Counted from the first letter of the stretch, positions 6,854-14,016 are shown. The stretch is DNA of 14,016 bases from an uncultured Opitutia bacterium (GCA_903910245.1 CAIVYX010000172.1:1-14016), one strand, 5' to 3'. The notes: a model not told the origin generated them from the sequence alone. A program made the numbers and translations.

Positions 6854-7462
6854 CTACGCTCGAGGCTTCAGCGCTTCAACCGCCGCCTTCAACTCTCTCG
6901 TCCGCTCCTTCACATCGCCAGTAGGGTCCATCGGCGCCCCGACGACGATTGTGACGCAATGGCGATAGAACGGCCAAAGGCAGAACAGAATGATATTCTG
7001 CACGGTGATTGAGAACGGCGTCACCCAGCGGCCAGGATAACTGCCGTAATGGAAGTAAACCGGAACCATCGGCACCCCGGCCTGCTGCGCGATGCGCACC
7101 GCACCGGTCTTAAACGGCAACTCGGACTCGCCGAGTGCCTCGACCAGTCCAGTCGGGCAGATCGCCACGGTATGCCCCTGTTTGAGCAGCGCTACCGCGT
7201 CGTCAATGGACACCTGCACGAAGCCCCAGCGGAGCGCGAATTTCCTGAGGAACGGGAAAGAAAACACCAACGGATGCACGAGCAGGCGCGCCGACGAGCG
7301 GACCAAACCGAAGAGGAACACGTCGCGATAGCTGACATGATTACCGCAGAGCAGCACCGTTCCTTCGGGCAACGTCCCCACGACCTTCGCCTCACCCACC
7401 AACATCCGTATCATGGTGGTCGCCGGGCGGGGACTTACTGGCAAAGGGACGTCTGCTGGCAT
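6854..7462 (-). CDS. PlsC-like lysophospholipid acyltransferase
   Basis: The protein has 202 residues. PlsC-family enzymes transfer a fatty acyl group to a lysolipid at the inner membrane, for example making phosphatidic acid. Motif I is NHVSYRD at 41-47, the HX4D catalytic pair being His42 and Asp47. Motif III is unusual: in place of the common PEGTR it reads CPTGLVEAL (102-110), which resembles the PGGxxEAL of DGAT2/MGAT-type acyltransferases. VPMVPVYFHYGS (130-141) is the usual motif IV strand. The hydrophobic segment at 154-165 could be membrane associated. The start at 7462 is the first possible because an in-frame stop lies two codons upstream. It is convergent with the gene at 6578-6808. 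Acyltransferase class is well supported; the acceptor is not known. Confidence 0.85.
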   Translation of the reverse strand: MPADVPLPVSPRPATTMIRMLVGEAKVVGTLPEGTVLLCGNHVSYRDVFLFGLVRSSARLLVHPLVFSFPFLRKFALRWGFVQVSIDDAVALLKQGHTVAICPTGLVEALGESELPFKTGAVRIAQQAGVPMVPVYFHYGSYPGRWVTPFSITVQNIILFCLWPFYRHCVTIVVGAPMDPTGDVKERTRELKAAVEALKPRA

Positions 7463-7575
7463 AAGTTATGCATACACCTGACTCATACCTTAGCAACTAG
7501 TCAGCGGGCTCTTCGCCGTGACAGTCAGTAATCCAGCGATAGTTTTAGGTATTTATTCATAAGACCGCCATACAG

Positions 7576-7587
7576 CGCCCGCGGGCG
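7576..7587. repeat. 12-base GC palindrome downstream of the 7605 gene
   Basis: CGCCCGCGGGCG is its own reverse complement. It begins 18 bases after the end of the small minus-strand reading frame and could slow transcription, but no T-run follows. The rest of 7463-7604 shows nothing I can name. Confidence 0.35.
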
Positions 7588-7604
7588 GGCGACCGCAATA
7601 CCAC

Positions 7605-7814
7605 TCAGCCGCCTGTCCGCTTCTTGCGGAGTTTGTTCGCGTAATGAGAGAAACCTAGGGCAGGGATGAAGAGCAGGATGCCACATAACCGCAACGTTGA
7701 GTAGTCCGCAGGTCGGTATAAGCGGCTGGTTGCATCCATCATCACCTTCTTACCCGCATCAACACGAAGCCGTCCGGCCCAGATCTCAGACGCGGCCATG
7801 CCGTGTATTCGCAT
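7605..7814 (-). CDS. Possible small membrane protein of 69 residues
   Basis: Starting at the ATG at 7814 the product would begin MRIHGMAASEIWAGRL. It has one hydrophobic stretch of about 17 residues (LRLCGILLFIPALGFSH) and ends in a basic tail, KLRKKRTGG. This is a plausible single-pass protein with the tail inside. A TTG at 7826 and an ATG at 7799 are alternative starts. No convincing ribosome site is seen and I know no family. It is divergent from the Sel1-repeat gene at 7929. It may be spurious. Confidence 0.4.
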   Translation of the reverse strand: MRIHGMAASEIWAGRLRVDAGKKVMMDATSRLYRPADYSTLRLCGILLFIPALGFSHYANKLRKKRTGG

Positions 7815-7856
7815 CGATAAAACCAATACCCCCTATTCGCTTTAATTGAGTCCTAT

Positions 7857-7862
7857 TATAAT
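7857..7862 (+). promoter_or_regulatory. Candidate -10 element for the Sel1-repeat gene
   Basis: A perfect TATAAT lies 66 bases before the ATG at 7929, in an AT-rich stretch that stands out from the GC-rich window. The -35 position (about 7834-7839, TATTCG) is a poor match. A small inverted repeat (TAAGCC 7870-7875, GGCTTA 7882-7887) falls in the would-be leader. Confidence 0.35.
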
Positions 7863-7928
7863 GAAAAGCTAAGCCGTCCTAGGCTTACTATTGCCTAACC
7901 ACAATACTGCGTCTCTATAGCACCTATC

Positions 7929-9302
7929 ATGCACCTAAAATCTTTCCTGTTTGCGCTGATTTGCCTAGTGGCGTCCCATGCCGCGGCACAGTCGCAGACA
8001 AAGAAGACCACGATTGCAGGTCAAGCCAACGACCAGTATTCAAACTACAACGTACCTTCCTATGGCTATGTGACGAGATACTACGATAACGGTGCCTGGC
8101 GTTATTACGTTAACGGTTCGCTGCTCGATTCTAGCTACTTCGGCACCCTCAAGACTCTAACCAGCAACGCGACATTTGACCTTGGGAAAATTGGGCAGTT
8201 TGGGCGTATTGAGACGGATCAAAAATTCGCGCTCATCTGGCAGACTTTTCGCGAAACGCATTCTCTCAGCACCGCAGGGAGGTTTGTTCCGGCCAATAGG
8301 GCAAACACGCCCGCCCATAAGCTGTCCCTTTATGAATTCGCGCATTATGTTTCGGAAGCTCGGCCGGCCATAACGATTACCTCCATGGTGAGGTGCGAAC
8401 GCTGCTCTGGAAAACGAATGCGGACAGGGTTTACGCCTACGGGTGCCGTGGGTGAAGTCCCTTGCGAAGACTGTAATGCTCGTGGCAGTTTCGCTAAGCA
8501 GGAGAATTACGCCCTCATCGTCACTGGGCCCCTCCCCCAAAGGCCAACGCTCGCAGAACTTATCAAAGAAGGCCTAGTGAATGTCACCGCCCCCACTCCG
8601 GCCCCGCCGCCGCCCCCGACGGCATACAAGGAACCTGAAGTCGTCAGAGAACAAACGCCCGATGCCCGCTTTAGGAGCGCGAAGGCTAAAGCCGAGGCCG
8701 GAGATTCACAGGCCCAGTACGAACTCGGCCTTTTCTACTCCCAAGATTATGAACGTGTCGTCGCCATCGACTACTTTGAAGCCTTCGCGTGGACGCAAAA
8801 GGCAGCCCTGAAAAATCATCGAATGGCCCAGCGACTTCTGGCCAAATTCCATGAAATGGGTCGGGGGACCGACAAGAACCTGGGGCTGGCGCTCAAATGG
8901 TACAGATCCTCCGCCCTCCTCGGCTGCAAACAAAGCCAGCGGTGGATGGGGCAGATGTATTACATTACCTTCGGCGGCTCGAAGACCTACGAAGAATTCA
9001 TCAAAAAAGACGATTCTACCCTCTCCGAAGCCTACGCCTGGTTCCTGCTTGGCGCGGAAAAAACCATCCCCGCCCGTGGCGATAACAAGACTCCGACGCC
9101 TGAAGAGCTTTCGTTTGGTCCAGCTCTCTTGATTAGGGACTATAATTTTGAGACTTCCACTCAAGGCGCGTCCGAAGGCGAAAGGGATAATCTGGCGAAG
9201 AACTCCAGTTTTACCCGTGCGATATCGGACTCCGCAAAGGCGAGGTTCTCGAGCCTTAAAGACGAATCGAAAGAGTATCAGGATAACAACAAGTCACGCT
9301 AA
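7929..9302 (+). CDS. Secreted Sel1-repeat protein with zinc-binding cysteine pair
   Basis: The protein has 457 residues. Residues 1-20 are a signal peptide (cleavage after SHAAA). A Tyr/Asn-rich region (35-70) follows, then FALIWQTFRETHSL (100-113), which resembles a segment of the 5938-5033 protein. CERC (156-159) and CEDC (179-182) form a probable zinc-binding pair. A proline-rich linker (222-230) leads to Sel1-like repeats from about 248 to 375: AEAGDSQAQYELGLFYSQ, then YFEAFAWTQKAALKNHRMAQ, then LGLALKWYRSSALLGCKQSQ and EAYAWFLLGAE. Sel1 repeats are helical pairs that mediate protein-protein contacts. The tail (380-457) is polar and probably disordered. The gene is AT-richer than its neighbours, is preceded by an AT-rich promoter region, and ends five bases before a copy of the tRNA-Ser tail, which hints at acquired DNA. 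Function unknown; probably a scaffold outside the cytoplasm. Confidence 0.85.
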   Translation: MHLKSFLFALICLVASHAAAQSQTKKTTIAGQANDQYSNYNVPSYGYVTRYYDNGAWRYYVNGSLLDSSYFGTLKTLTSNATFDLGKIGQFGRIETDQKFALIWQTFRETHSLSTAGRFVPANRANTPAHKLSLYEFAHYVSEARPAITITSMVRCERCSGKRMRTGFTPTGAVGEVPCEDCNARGSFAKQENYALIVTGPLPQRPTLAELIKEGLVNVTAPTPAPPPPPTAYKEPEVVREQTPDARFRSAKAKAEAGDSQAQYELGLFYSQDYERVVAIDYFEAFAWTQKAALKNHRMAQRLLAKFHEMGRGTDKNLGLALKWYRSSALLGCKQSQRWMGQMYYITFGGSKTYEEFIKKDDSTLSEAYAWFLLGAEKTIPARGDNKTPTPEELSFGPALLIRDYNFETSTQGASEGERDNLAKNSSFTRAISDSAKARFSSLKDESKEYQDNNKSR

Positions 9303-9306
9303 ACAT

Positions 9307-9329
9307 AAACTGGCGGAGAGGGAGGGATT
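9307..9329 (-). repeat. Copy of the tRNA-Ser 3' end (23 bases), possible att-like remnant
   Basis: These 23 bases are identical to 9478-9500, which hold the last 19 bases of the tRNA-Ser gene (from inside the T-loop to CCA) plus four bases beyond it. The two copies are 171 bases apart. Duplication of a tRNA 3' end is the usual trace left by a tyrosine-recombinase element. No integrase is in the window, and the insert is far too short for a working element. Confidence 0.65.
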
Positions 9330-9346
9330 GGTTGCGCTTCGCTGCA

Positions 9347-9413
9347 GGCCTGACGGCCCAATGCCTAACGGCATTGCCTGTTCGCCCTACGGGCGCACCG
9401 AACCCGAGGGTTC
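9347..9413. repeat. Series of four hairpins between the two tRNA-tail copies
   Basis: Four perfect short inverted repeats lie almost end to end: GGCC/GGCC (9347-9350 and 9355-9358, loop TGAC), AATGCC/GGCATT (9360-9365 and 9370-9375, loop TAAC), CGCCC/GGGCG (9383-9387 and 9391-9395, loop TAC) and GAACCC/GGGTTC (9400-9405 and 9408-9413, loop GA). They lie downstream of the tRNA on its transcribed side and could affect 3' processing or termination. Confidence 0.65.
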
Positions 9414-9481
9414 TCATCCTCCCTTTGATCTTTGAGTCATCTGGGCCTCGAAGCCTCTGGGCCTCCGAGCCTCTTCAAAAC

Positions 9482-9569
9482 TGGCGGAGAGGGAGGGATT
9501 CGAACCCCCGGAGCCTTGCGGCTCGGCTGATTTCAAGTCAGCTGCAATCGACCACTCTGCCACCTCTCC
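9482..9569 (-). tRNA. tRNA-Ser(UGA)
   Basis: The 88-base gene folds into a class II tRNA. The acceptor stem is GGAGAGG with CCTCTCC, discriminator G, and CCA is encoded. The anticodon stem is GCTGA/TCAGC with loop CTTGAAA, giving anticodon TGA, which reads UCA-type serine codons. The long variable arm is CGAGCCGCAAGGCTC and the T-arm is GGGGG-TTCGAAT-CCCTC. A long variable arm together with discriminator G is the serine identity pattern. Confidence 0.95.
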
Positions 9570-9578
9570 GTAAGCAGG

Positions 9579-9607
9579 ATTCAACGGCGGCTGGGGTCTT
9601 CCCTCAA
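9579..9607 (-). promoter_or_regulatory. Candidate promoter of tRNA-Ser
   Basis: On the minus strand TTGAGG (9607-9602) and TTGAAT (9584-9579) are separated by 17 bases and match the sigma-70 consensus at four of six positions each. The -10 ends about ten bases before the tRNA 5' end, a normal distance. Confidence 0.35.
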
Positions 9608-9679
9608 GCGGATTCGGTGCCTTACCCTTGGGCTTTCTCCTGATTTCCCAAGCGGAACGGATTCGCCCTTGATAAGTGG

Positions 9680-10816
9680 ATGAGTACCTGCGTCCGCGTC
9701 GAGGAGATCGACGGCCCTTACGGCCCCTTCGCCATCGGCGAACGCGCCATCCAACGTCTCTGGGCCTCGGGCGAAGTCCGCGGTCCGATGGCCGCAACCT
9801 CCGGTGCGACCATCGAGATCATCCACCCAGGCGATTGGAACCGTGGCGCGGGGCCCGACTTCCTGGGCGCCGAAATCCTGGTCGACGGCCAGCGCCTCCG
9901 CGGGGACATCGAGATCCATCTGCGCTGCTCCGACTGGAACGCCCACGGCCACGACCGCGATCCGAATTTCGGCGGGGTGATCCTCCACGCTGTCCTGCTG
10001 CCAGGGACGAAAGACGTCTCGACGCTCGCCGGCCATCACCCCGAAACGGTGGTGCTCCTGCCCTACCTCCCGCGTGACCTCGAAGACCTGGCCGAAGAAG
10101 ACGCTCTCCTCGAACTGCGTGGCCGCTCGGGCGAAGTCGCCAAGCGGGTGCTGGAAGCGGAACCGAATCTTGCGCTGGGCCTGAAACGTCGCGCGCTCGA
10201 ACGCTTCCGCAATAAGACCAAGCACGCCCGCGCCCGCATCAAGGAGGTCGGCTGGGATTCAGCCTGCCACGAGCTCTTCGTGGAGTCGCTCGGCCTCGGC
10301 GGCAACCGCGCCCCGATGTCGGAACTCGCCCGCAGCCATTCACCCGAGCAGATGCTCATCCTCGGCCTCGACGGGCTCTACATGGAAAAATGCGGTCGCT
10401 GGCGTCTACGCGGTCTGCGCCCCGCGGGCCACCCGCACCGGCGGCTCGCCCAATACCTGGAGCTCTATCGCCGGCGCCCAAATTGGCGCACCCATCTCCG
10501 CGAATGGGCGCTCACCCTACCCTCCTCGCCGCTGGTGTCCGCCCGCCGCCGGCTGATCGACGAGGTCTTCGCCTGCCTGCTCTCCGACGGACGCGCCGAT
10601 ACCCTCTGCGTCAATGCACTCCTACCCCTACTACAGGACCCCCGGCACGCCCTTGATCGCAGCTGGCTCGACTGGCCGCCCGGCCATCACCCTGACGATA
10701 TCCATGAGGCCCGGTCCCTGATCGGGCTGTCTGGGTCGGCCCGAAACTGGGAAGTCCAAGGCATCCTGGATATCCTGCGCCGTTCGGCAGCCTCGGCCGA
10801 ACCGAAGACGGCTTAG
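9680..10816 (+). CDS. DUF2851 family protein
   Basis: The protein has 378 residues. The N-terminal third carries the family pattern: an Ile-rich strand, then HPGDWNRGAGPDFLGAEI (49-66), GDIEIHL (75-81) and SDWNAHGHD (84-92), then VILHAVLL (100-107). DUF2851 proteins are found in Bacteroidota and Verrucomicrobiota and, as far as I know, have no established function. The order GPD (58-60), then E-x-H (78-80) after a further strand, resembles a PD-(D/E)XK nuclease core with His in place of Lys, but this is only inference. The C-terminal part (about 150-378) is helical and rich in Arg. It is cytoplasmic, with no signal. The gene is divergent from the tRNA gene and its stop overlaps the stop of the convergent cysteine desulfurase gene by three bases. 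Confidence 0.85.
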   Translation: MSTCVRVEEIDGPYGPFAIGERAIQRLWASGEVRGPMAATSGATIEIIHPGDWNRGAGPDFLGAEILVDGQRLRGDIEIHLRCSDWNAHGHDRDPNFGGVILHAVLLPGTKDVSTLAGHHPETVVLLPYLPRDLEDLAEEDALLELRGRSGEVAKRVLEAEPNLALGLKRRALERFRNKTKHARARIKEVGWDSACHELFVESLGLGGNRAPMSELARSHSPEQMLILGLDGLYMEKCGRWRLRGLRPAGHPHRRLAQYLELYRRRPNWRTHLREWALTLPSSPLVSARRRLIDEVFACLLSDGRADTLCVNALLPLLQDPRHALDRSWLDWPPGHHPDDIHEARSLIGLSGSARNWEVQGILDILRRSAASAEPKTA

Positions 10817-12033
10817 GCCATCATCTTCCGCGCCTTCTCGAGCGAGACGGTCAGGCGGTCGACTTCCTCGAGCGTATTATAGAACGCAAACGAGGCACGG
10901 GCGGTGCCGCTGAGGCCGTAATGCTTCATGAGCGGCATGCAACAATGGTGACCCGTGCGGATGGCGATGCCGTCCGCATCCAGCAACGTGCCGATATCGT
11001 GCGGATGGCCGCCTTCGATATTGAAGGAGATGACGGCAACCTTCTCGGGCGCCTCACCCACGATAGTGAGGCCCTTGATAGTCTTGAGACGCTCGGTCGC
11101 AGCGGAGAGTAGAACCTGCTCATGCGCGTGCGCGGCGGACTGGATGGGCATGAAGTATTCCAAGGCGATGCCGAGGCCGATGGCACCGGAGATATCGGGC
11201 GTGCCGGCTTCGAACCGCTCCGGTGCCTCGCGGAAAGTGGTGCCAGCGAAGTCGACCTTGCGGATCATGTCCCCGCCGAACTGGTAAGGCGGCATGGCGT
11301 CGAGCAACTCCGGTCGACCCCAGAGCACGCCGATGCCAGTCGGTCCAAAGGTCTTGTGTCCGGAGAAGACGTAGAAGTCGCAACCGAGCGCCGGGACGTC
11401 GACTTTAAAGTGCGCGGCGGACTGGCAGCCGTCAACCAACACCACGGCACCGACAGCCTTGGCAAGGCGTGTCATCTCGACGGCGGGGTTGACGGTCCCT
11501 AAGGCGTTGGAGACGTGCGCAAAGGCGACGAGCTTGGTGCGGGAGGAAAGTAGGCCTTTGAAGGCGATGAGGTCGACCTCGCCGCGCGGCGTGACGGGCG
11601 TGACGACGACCTTGGCGCCCGTACGCTCGGCAATCACCTGCCAGGGCACGATATTGGCGTGGTGCTCGAGGTGCGTGAGGAGGATTTCATCGCCAGCCTT
11701 GAGATTCGCGCGACCCCAGCATTCGGCGACGAGGTTAATACCCTCGGTGGCGCCGCGCACGAAGACGCAGCCGCGGGTATCCTTAAGCCCAAGGAACTTT
11801 GCGACCGAAGCGCGGGCAACTTCGTAGGCCGTGGTGGCCTCCTCGCTCAGGAGGTGGACGCCGCGATGGACGTTGGCGTTCTGCTCGGAATAATAGCGTT
11901 CGAGGGCCTTGATGACTACCAGCGGCTTCTGGGAAGTCGCCGCGTTATCGAGGTAAGTCAGCGGCTGTCCGCGCACAGATCGCCCCAAGATGGGGAAGTC
12001 CTTGCGGAGGGCGGCGACGTCGAACGCGGGCAT
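10813..12033 (-). CDS. sufS: SufS-type cysteine desulfurase
   Basis: The 406-residue length equals that of E. coli SufS. The enzyme uses PLP to take sulfur from cysteine, leaving alanine, and holds it as a persulfide for iron-sulfur cluster assembly. The PLP lysine is in SGHKTFGPTG (Lys227), the ring-stacking His is in THLEHHAN (His124), and the persulfide cysteine is in RTGHHCCMP (Cys364, with an extra Cys365 beside it). The N-terminus FPILGRSVRGQPLTYLDNAA is characteristic of group II desulfurases. No sufB, sufC, sufD or sufU lies next to it here; upstream on the same strand is ftsZ, 47 bases away. A CsdA-like or standalone role cannot be excluded, so the symbol reflects class rather than context. 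Confidence 0.9.
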   Translation of the reverse strand: MPAFDVAALRKDFPILGRSVRGQPLTYLDNAATSQKPLVVIKALERYYSEQNANVHRGVHLLSEEATTAYEVARASVAKFLGLKDTRGCVFVRGATEGINLVAECWGRANLKAGDEILLTHLEHHANIVPWQVIAERTGAKVVVTPVTPRGEVDLIAFKGLLSSRTKLVAFAHVSNALGTVNPAVEMTRLAKAVGAVVLVDGCQSAAHFKVDVPALGCDFYVFSGHKTFGPTGIGVLWGRPELLDAMPPYQFGGDMIRKVDFAGTTFREAPERFEAGTPDISGAIGLGIALEYFMPIQSAAHAHEQVLLSAATERLKTIKGLTIVGEAPEKVAVISFNIEGGHPHDIGTLLDADGIAIRTGHHCCMPLMKHYGLSGTARASFAFYNTLEEVDRLTVSLEKARKMMA

Positions 12034-12080
12034 AGACCGAACGTAGGCAGACTCAGACGGGGCGCAACCGGGAAGCGAAC

Positions 12081-13208
12081 TTAGGGTGCCGCTGGCAGGC
12101 GCACGGCCTTGCGGATATAGGCAGGCACGTCCACATCCTGACCATCAATAAAGGTCATCGGCGTACCGCCAAACAGACCGCGACGCATCGATTCCTCCGT
12201 CGCAAATTCGAAAATCGGCTGAGCGGGATCCTCCGCCTTAGCACCCTTCTTGGGCTTCGCTGGCGCTTTCGGCGCGGGTAACGAAGCGCCCAGCACCGAG
12301 ACTTCGATGCGATCGCCGAGCGCAGGTTCAATGCGCGCACAGAGAACCGTGGAAGTTTCGCCGCCAAACCGCGTGCGGATTGCCGCGACGGCCTCGAAGG
12401 CCTCCGTCGAGGTCATCGCCGAACCGCCCGCTACGGTGACAAAGAGCGAGGCGACTTTCGCGACCGCACCAGGCGCATGCGCGAGCGGGCAATCACAGGC
12501 CGCACGGGCGGCTTTCATCGCGGCACCTTCGCCTTGACCGACGCCGTAAGCGAACAGCGTGGGCGATCCGGGAGTGGAAAGAAGCGAGCGTAAGGCGGCC
12601 GGGTCGACCGCGATGAGGGCGCCAGGCGCGAAGGCTGAAGCCAGGCCACGGAGCGCGCCGCCGACCCAGTTATCTGCCGCGGCAAACGATTCAGACAGAG
12701 GTGCGTCGGGCGAGACCTGCTGGAGCAGGAGATCGTTATGCACCACGACGAGCCCGTGGCACTTTTGGCCGAGTTTGACCGTGGCGTCATTGGCCTGTCG
12801 CATGCGGCGCTCGCCTTCGTGCGAGAACGGCATGGTCGCGAAAGAGAGGACTGTCGCACCACACTCGGCCGCAAGACTGGCGACCACGGAGGCAGCCCCG
12901 CTGCCAGTACCACCACCCAAGCCGGTGACGAGCACGACTACCGGGATGCCGGCGAACAAGCGGCGGAGCGCGGCTTCTTCAGATTCTGCGGAAGCGAGGC
13001 CTAGCGCGGCTTCACCCCCGGTACCCATGCCGCGCGTCTGCGCCCGGCCGAGCTGCAACGTCGCGGCGGTGCCGGCGGACAAGGAACGTGCGTCGGTGTC
13101 GAGTAACGCGACGGCGACTTCAGGCGGCAACTGCGCCGACAGGCGCGTGACCATCGAGCACCCTGCCCCACCGAGGCCGACCAGGAGGATGGAAGCGGGC
13201 GTGGACAT
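12081..13208 (-). CDS. ftsZ: Divergent cell division protein FtsZ
   Basis: The protein has 375 residues. The ATG at 13208 lies one base after the ftsA stop; an upstream ATG would read into ftsA. FtsZ is the tubulin-like GTPase that forms the division ring. The tubulin signature GLGGGTGSG is at 96-104, the glycine-rich nucleotide loop VGLGGAG at 10-16, and PFSHEGERRM (127-136) and HND (157-159) match the family. The C-terminal peptide DVDVPAYIRK (358-367) is the conserved site that binds FtsA, after a short basic linker (about 312-330). The T7 loop is altered: LIAVDPAALRSLL (198-210) replaces the usual LINVDFADVRTVM, so the Asn and the second catalytic Asp (D212 of E. coli) are both Ala. At the guanine contact, AADN (177-180) replaces AAND. 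GTP turnover may therefore be slow or use another residue. Confidence 0.9.
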   Translation of the reverse strand: MSTPASILLVGLGGAGCSMVTRLSAQLPPEVAVALLDTDARSLSAGTAATLQLGRAQTRGMGTGGEAALGLASAESEEAALRRLFAGIPVVVLVTGLGGGTGSGAASVVASLAAECGATVLSFATMPFSHEGERRMRQANDATVKLGQKCHGLVVVHNDLLLQQVSPDAPLSESFAAADNWVGGALRGLASAFAPGALIAVDPAALRSLLSTPGSPTLFAYGVGQGEGAAMKAARAACDCPLAHAPGAVAKVASLFVTVAGGSAMTSTEAFEAVAAIRTRFGGETSTVLCARIEPALGDRIEVSVLGASLPAPKAPAKPKKGAKAEDPAQPIFEFATEESMRRGLFGGTPMTFIDGQDVDVPAYIRKAVRLPAAP

Positions 13209-13209
13209 T

Positions 13210-14016
13210 TTAGAGTCGGAAGAGTTCCTTGAGCTGGGCCAGGAACCCACGCGGACGACGCATCGGGGGGGGCGCATCCGTGATTGCGGCAGTCATGAGG
13301 CCCACCACGCCGGCATACTCGGGCTTGCGGAGGGATTCGTTCTCAAAGTTCGGGATACCCACGCGGGCGGAAAGGCCCGTCACCAGCTGCACCGCTTCGG
13401 CCGCATCAGCCAGGCTGGCGGAACCACCAGTCAGGATGACGCCAGAAGGGATCATGTTCTGGTCGAGCTTCACGGCATGGCCGGGGAAGATTGCCTCCAG
13501 GCGGCGGAGCACGTCCTTGCGTACGAACTCGATCGTCTCCTGGTAGCGAAGCGAGAGCACTTGCGTAATCGTGCCGCGATTAAACTGCTGGTCACCCACG
13601 CCCTTATCGCCGTCCTTCCAGATAGTCTGGTTGACATCGTTCTCGCGGTGCATCGCGGAACCGAAGCGGAGCTTCAGATCCTCGGCCGTCTCGCGGCTGA
13701 TGCGCAGCGCCACGCTGAGGTCGTTGGTCAGGTGCTCGCCGCCGACAGGGATTGATCCGGCACAGAGGATATGTTCCTTGTAGTAGAGAATCCAGTCGGT
13801 CGTGCCGGCGCCCATGTCGATGACCAGCACGCCCTGCTTGTCGGCGTCGCTCGCGGTCGCGCAGGCCGCGGCATGTGAGGCCAGGATGAAATCGCGGACC
13901 TTGATGCTCATGCCGTTCACCATGCCTACGCGCATACGCATATTACCCTCCTCCATCGTCACGCGCCAGAAAGTGACCTCGAGACGCTTACCGGCCATGC
14001 CCACGGGATTACTGAC
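13210..14016 (-). CDS. ftsA: Cell division protein FtsA, C-terminal part; 5' end outside the window
   Basis: The frame is open to the right edge (268 residues seen, entering at VSNPVGMAGKR, a conserved stretch of FtsA). FtsA is an actin-like ATPase that tethers FtsZ to the membrane and helps activate septal synthesis. The phosphate-2 loop VIDMGAGTTD and the adenosine motif GVILTGGSASL are clear. The last residues, GFLAQLKELFRL, form the short amphipathic helix that binds the membrane. The pair ftsA-ftsZ, one base apart, is the normal order, with ftsZ downstream. Confidence 0.95.
   Translation of the reverse strand, partial: VSNPVGMAGKRLEVTFWRVTMEEGNMRMRVGMVNGMSIKVRDFILASHAAACATASDADKQGVLVIDMGAGTTDWILYYKEHILCAGSIPVGGEHLTNDLSVALRISRETAEDLKLRFGSAMHRENDVNQTIWKDGDKGVGDQQFNRGTITQVLSLRYQETIEFVRKDVLRRLEAIFPGHAVKLDQNMIPSGVILTGGSASLADAAEAVQLVTGLSARVGIPNFENESLRKPEYAGVVGLMTAAITDAPPPMRRPRGFLAQLKELFRL

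Noticed and set aside
13209..13277. Longer start for FtsZ
   Set aside because: The extra 23 residues lie inside the 3' end of ftsA and do not resemble an FtsZ N-terminus, whereas MSTPASILLVGLGG does.
12559..13755. Long plus-strand open frame across ftsZ and ftsA
   Set aside because: It is antisense to ftsZ and ftsA and has no protein-like features.

Overview
The window looks like a chromosomal segment of a GC-rich Verrucomicrobiota bacterium, most likely of the Opitutae type. I infer this from three things: a DUF1080 domain fused to the start of what looks like a PVC-type dehydrogenase propeller, a divergent FtsA/FtsZ pair, and intergenic DNA packed with short palindromes. No phage, transposase or CRISPR genes are visible. 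Most genes are on the minus strand and few have a clear Shine-Dalgarno sequence.

Left part (1-5938, all minus). Reading in the direction of transcription: a secreted protein with a DnaJ-like zinc-binding cysteine pair (5938-5033), a membrane-anchored CX5R phosphatase (4952-4341), an LptF/LptG-type permease six bases later (4334-3189), a secreted serine beta-lactamase-like hydrolase (3103-1991), a second phosphatase that is a gap-free paralogue of the first (1887-1279), and the N-terminal part of a DUF1080/PVC-type protein running off the left edge (1085-1). The theme is the cell envelope: lipid or LPS transport, phosphatases whose active site resembles lipid-phosphate phosphatases, and secreted enzymes.

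Middle part (5939-9679). An intergenic region of 312 bases holds four successive hairpins, then a C-rich, G-poor leader with a 12-base tandem repeat. Two short plus-strand genes of unknown function follow (6251-6511 and 6578-6808). A hairpin repeat of 36 bases, also present at 5982-6017, separates them from a convergent PlsC-like acyltransferase (7462-6854). Next come a doubtful small membrane protein (7814-7605, minus) and a secreted Sel1-repeat protein (7929-9302) that shares a short motif and a zinc-binding cysteine pair with the 5938-5033 protein. Right after it is a 23-base copy of the 3' end of tRNA-Ser(UGA), 171 bases from the intact tRNA gene (9482-9569, minus), with four more hairpins between the copies.

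Right part (9680-14016). A DUF2851 protein (plus) converges on a SufS-type cysteine desulfurase (minus). Upstream of the latter are ftsZ and the 3' part of ftsA (minus), the cell-division pair. The FtsZ keeps the tubulin signature and the C-terminal partner-binding peptide but lacks the usual T7-loop Asn and catalytic Asp. This and the tRNA-tail repeat are the features I would look at first.
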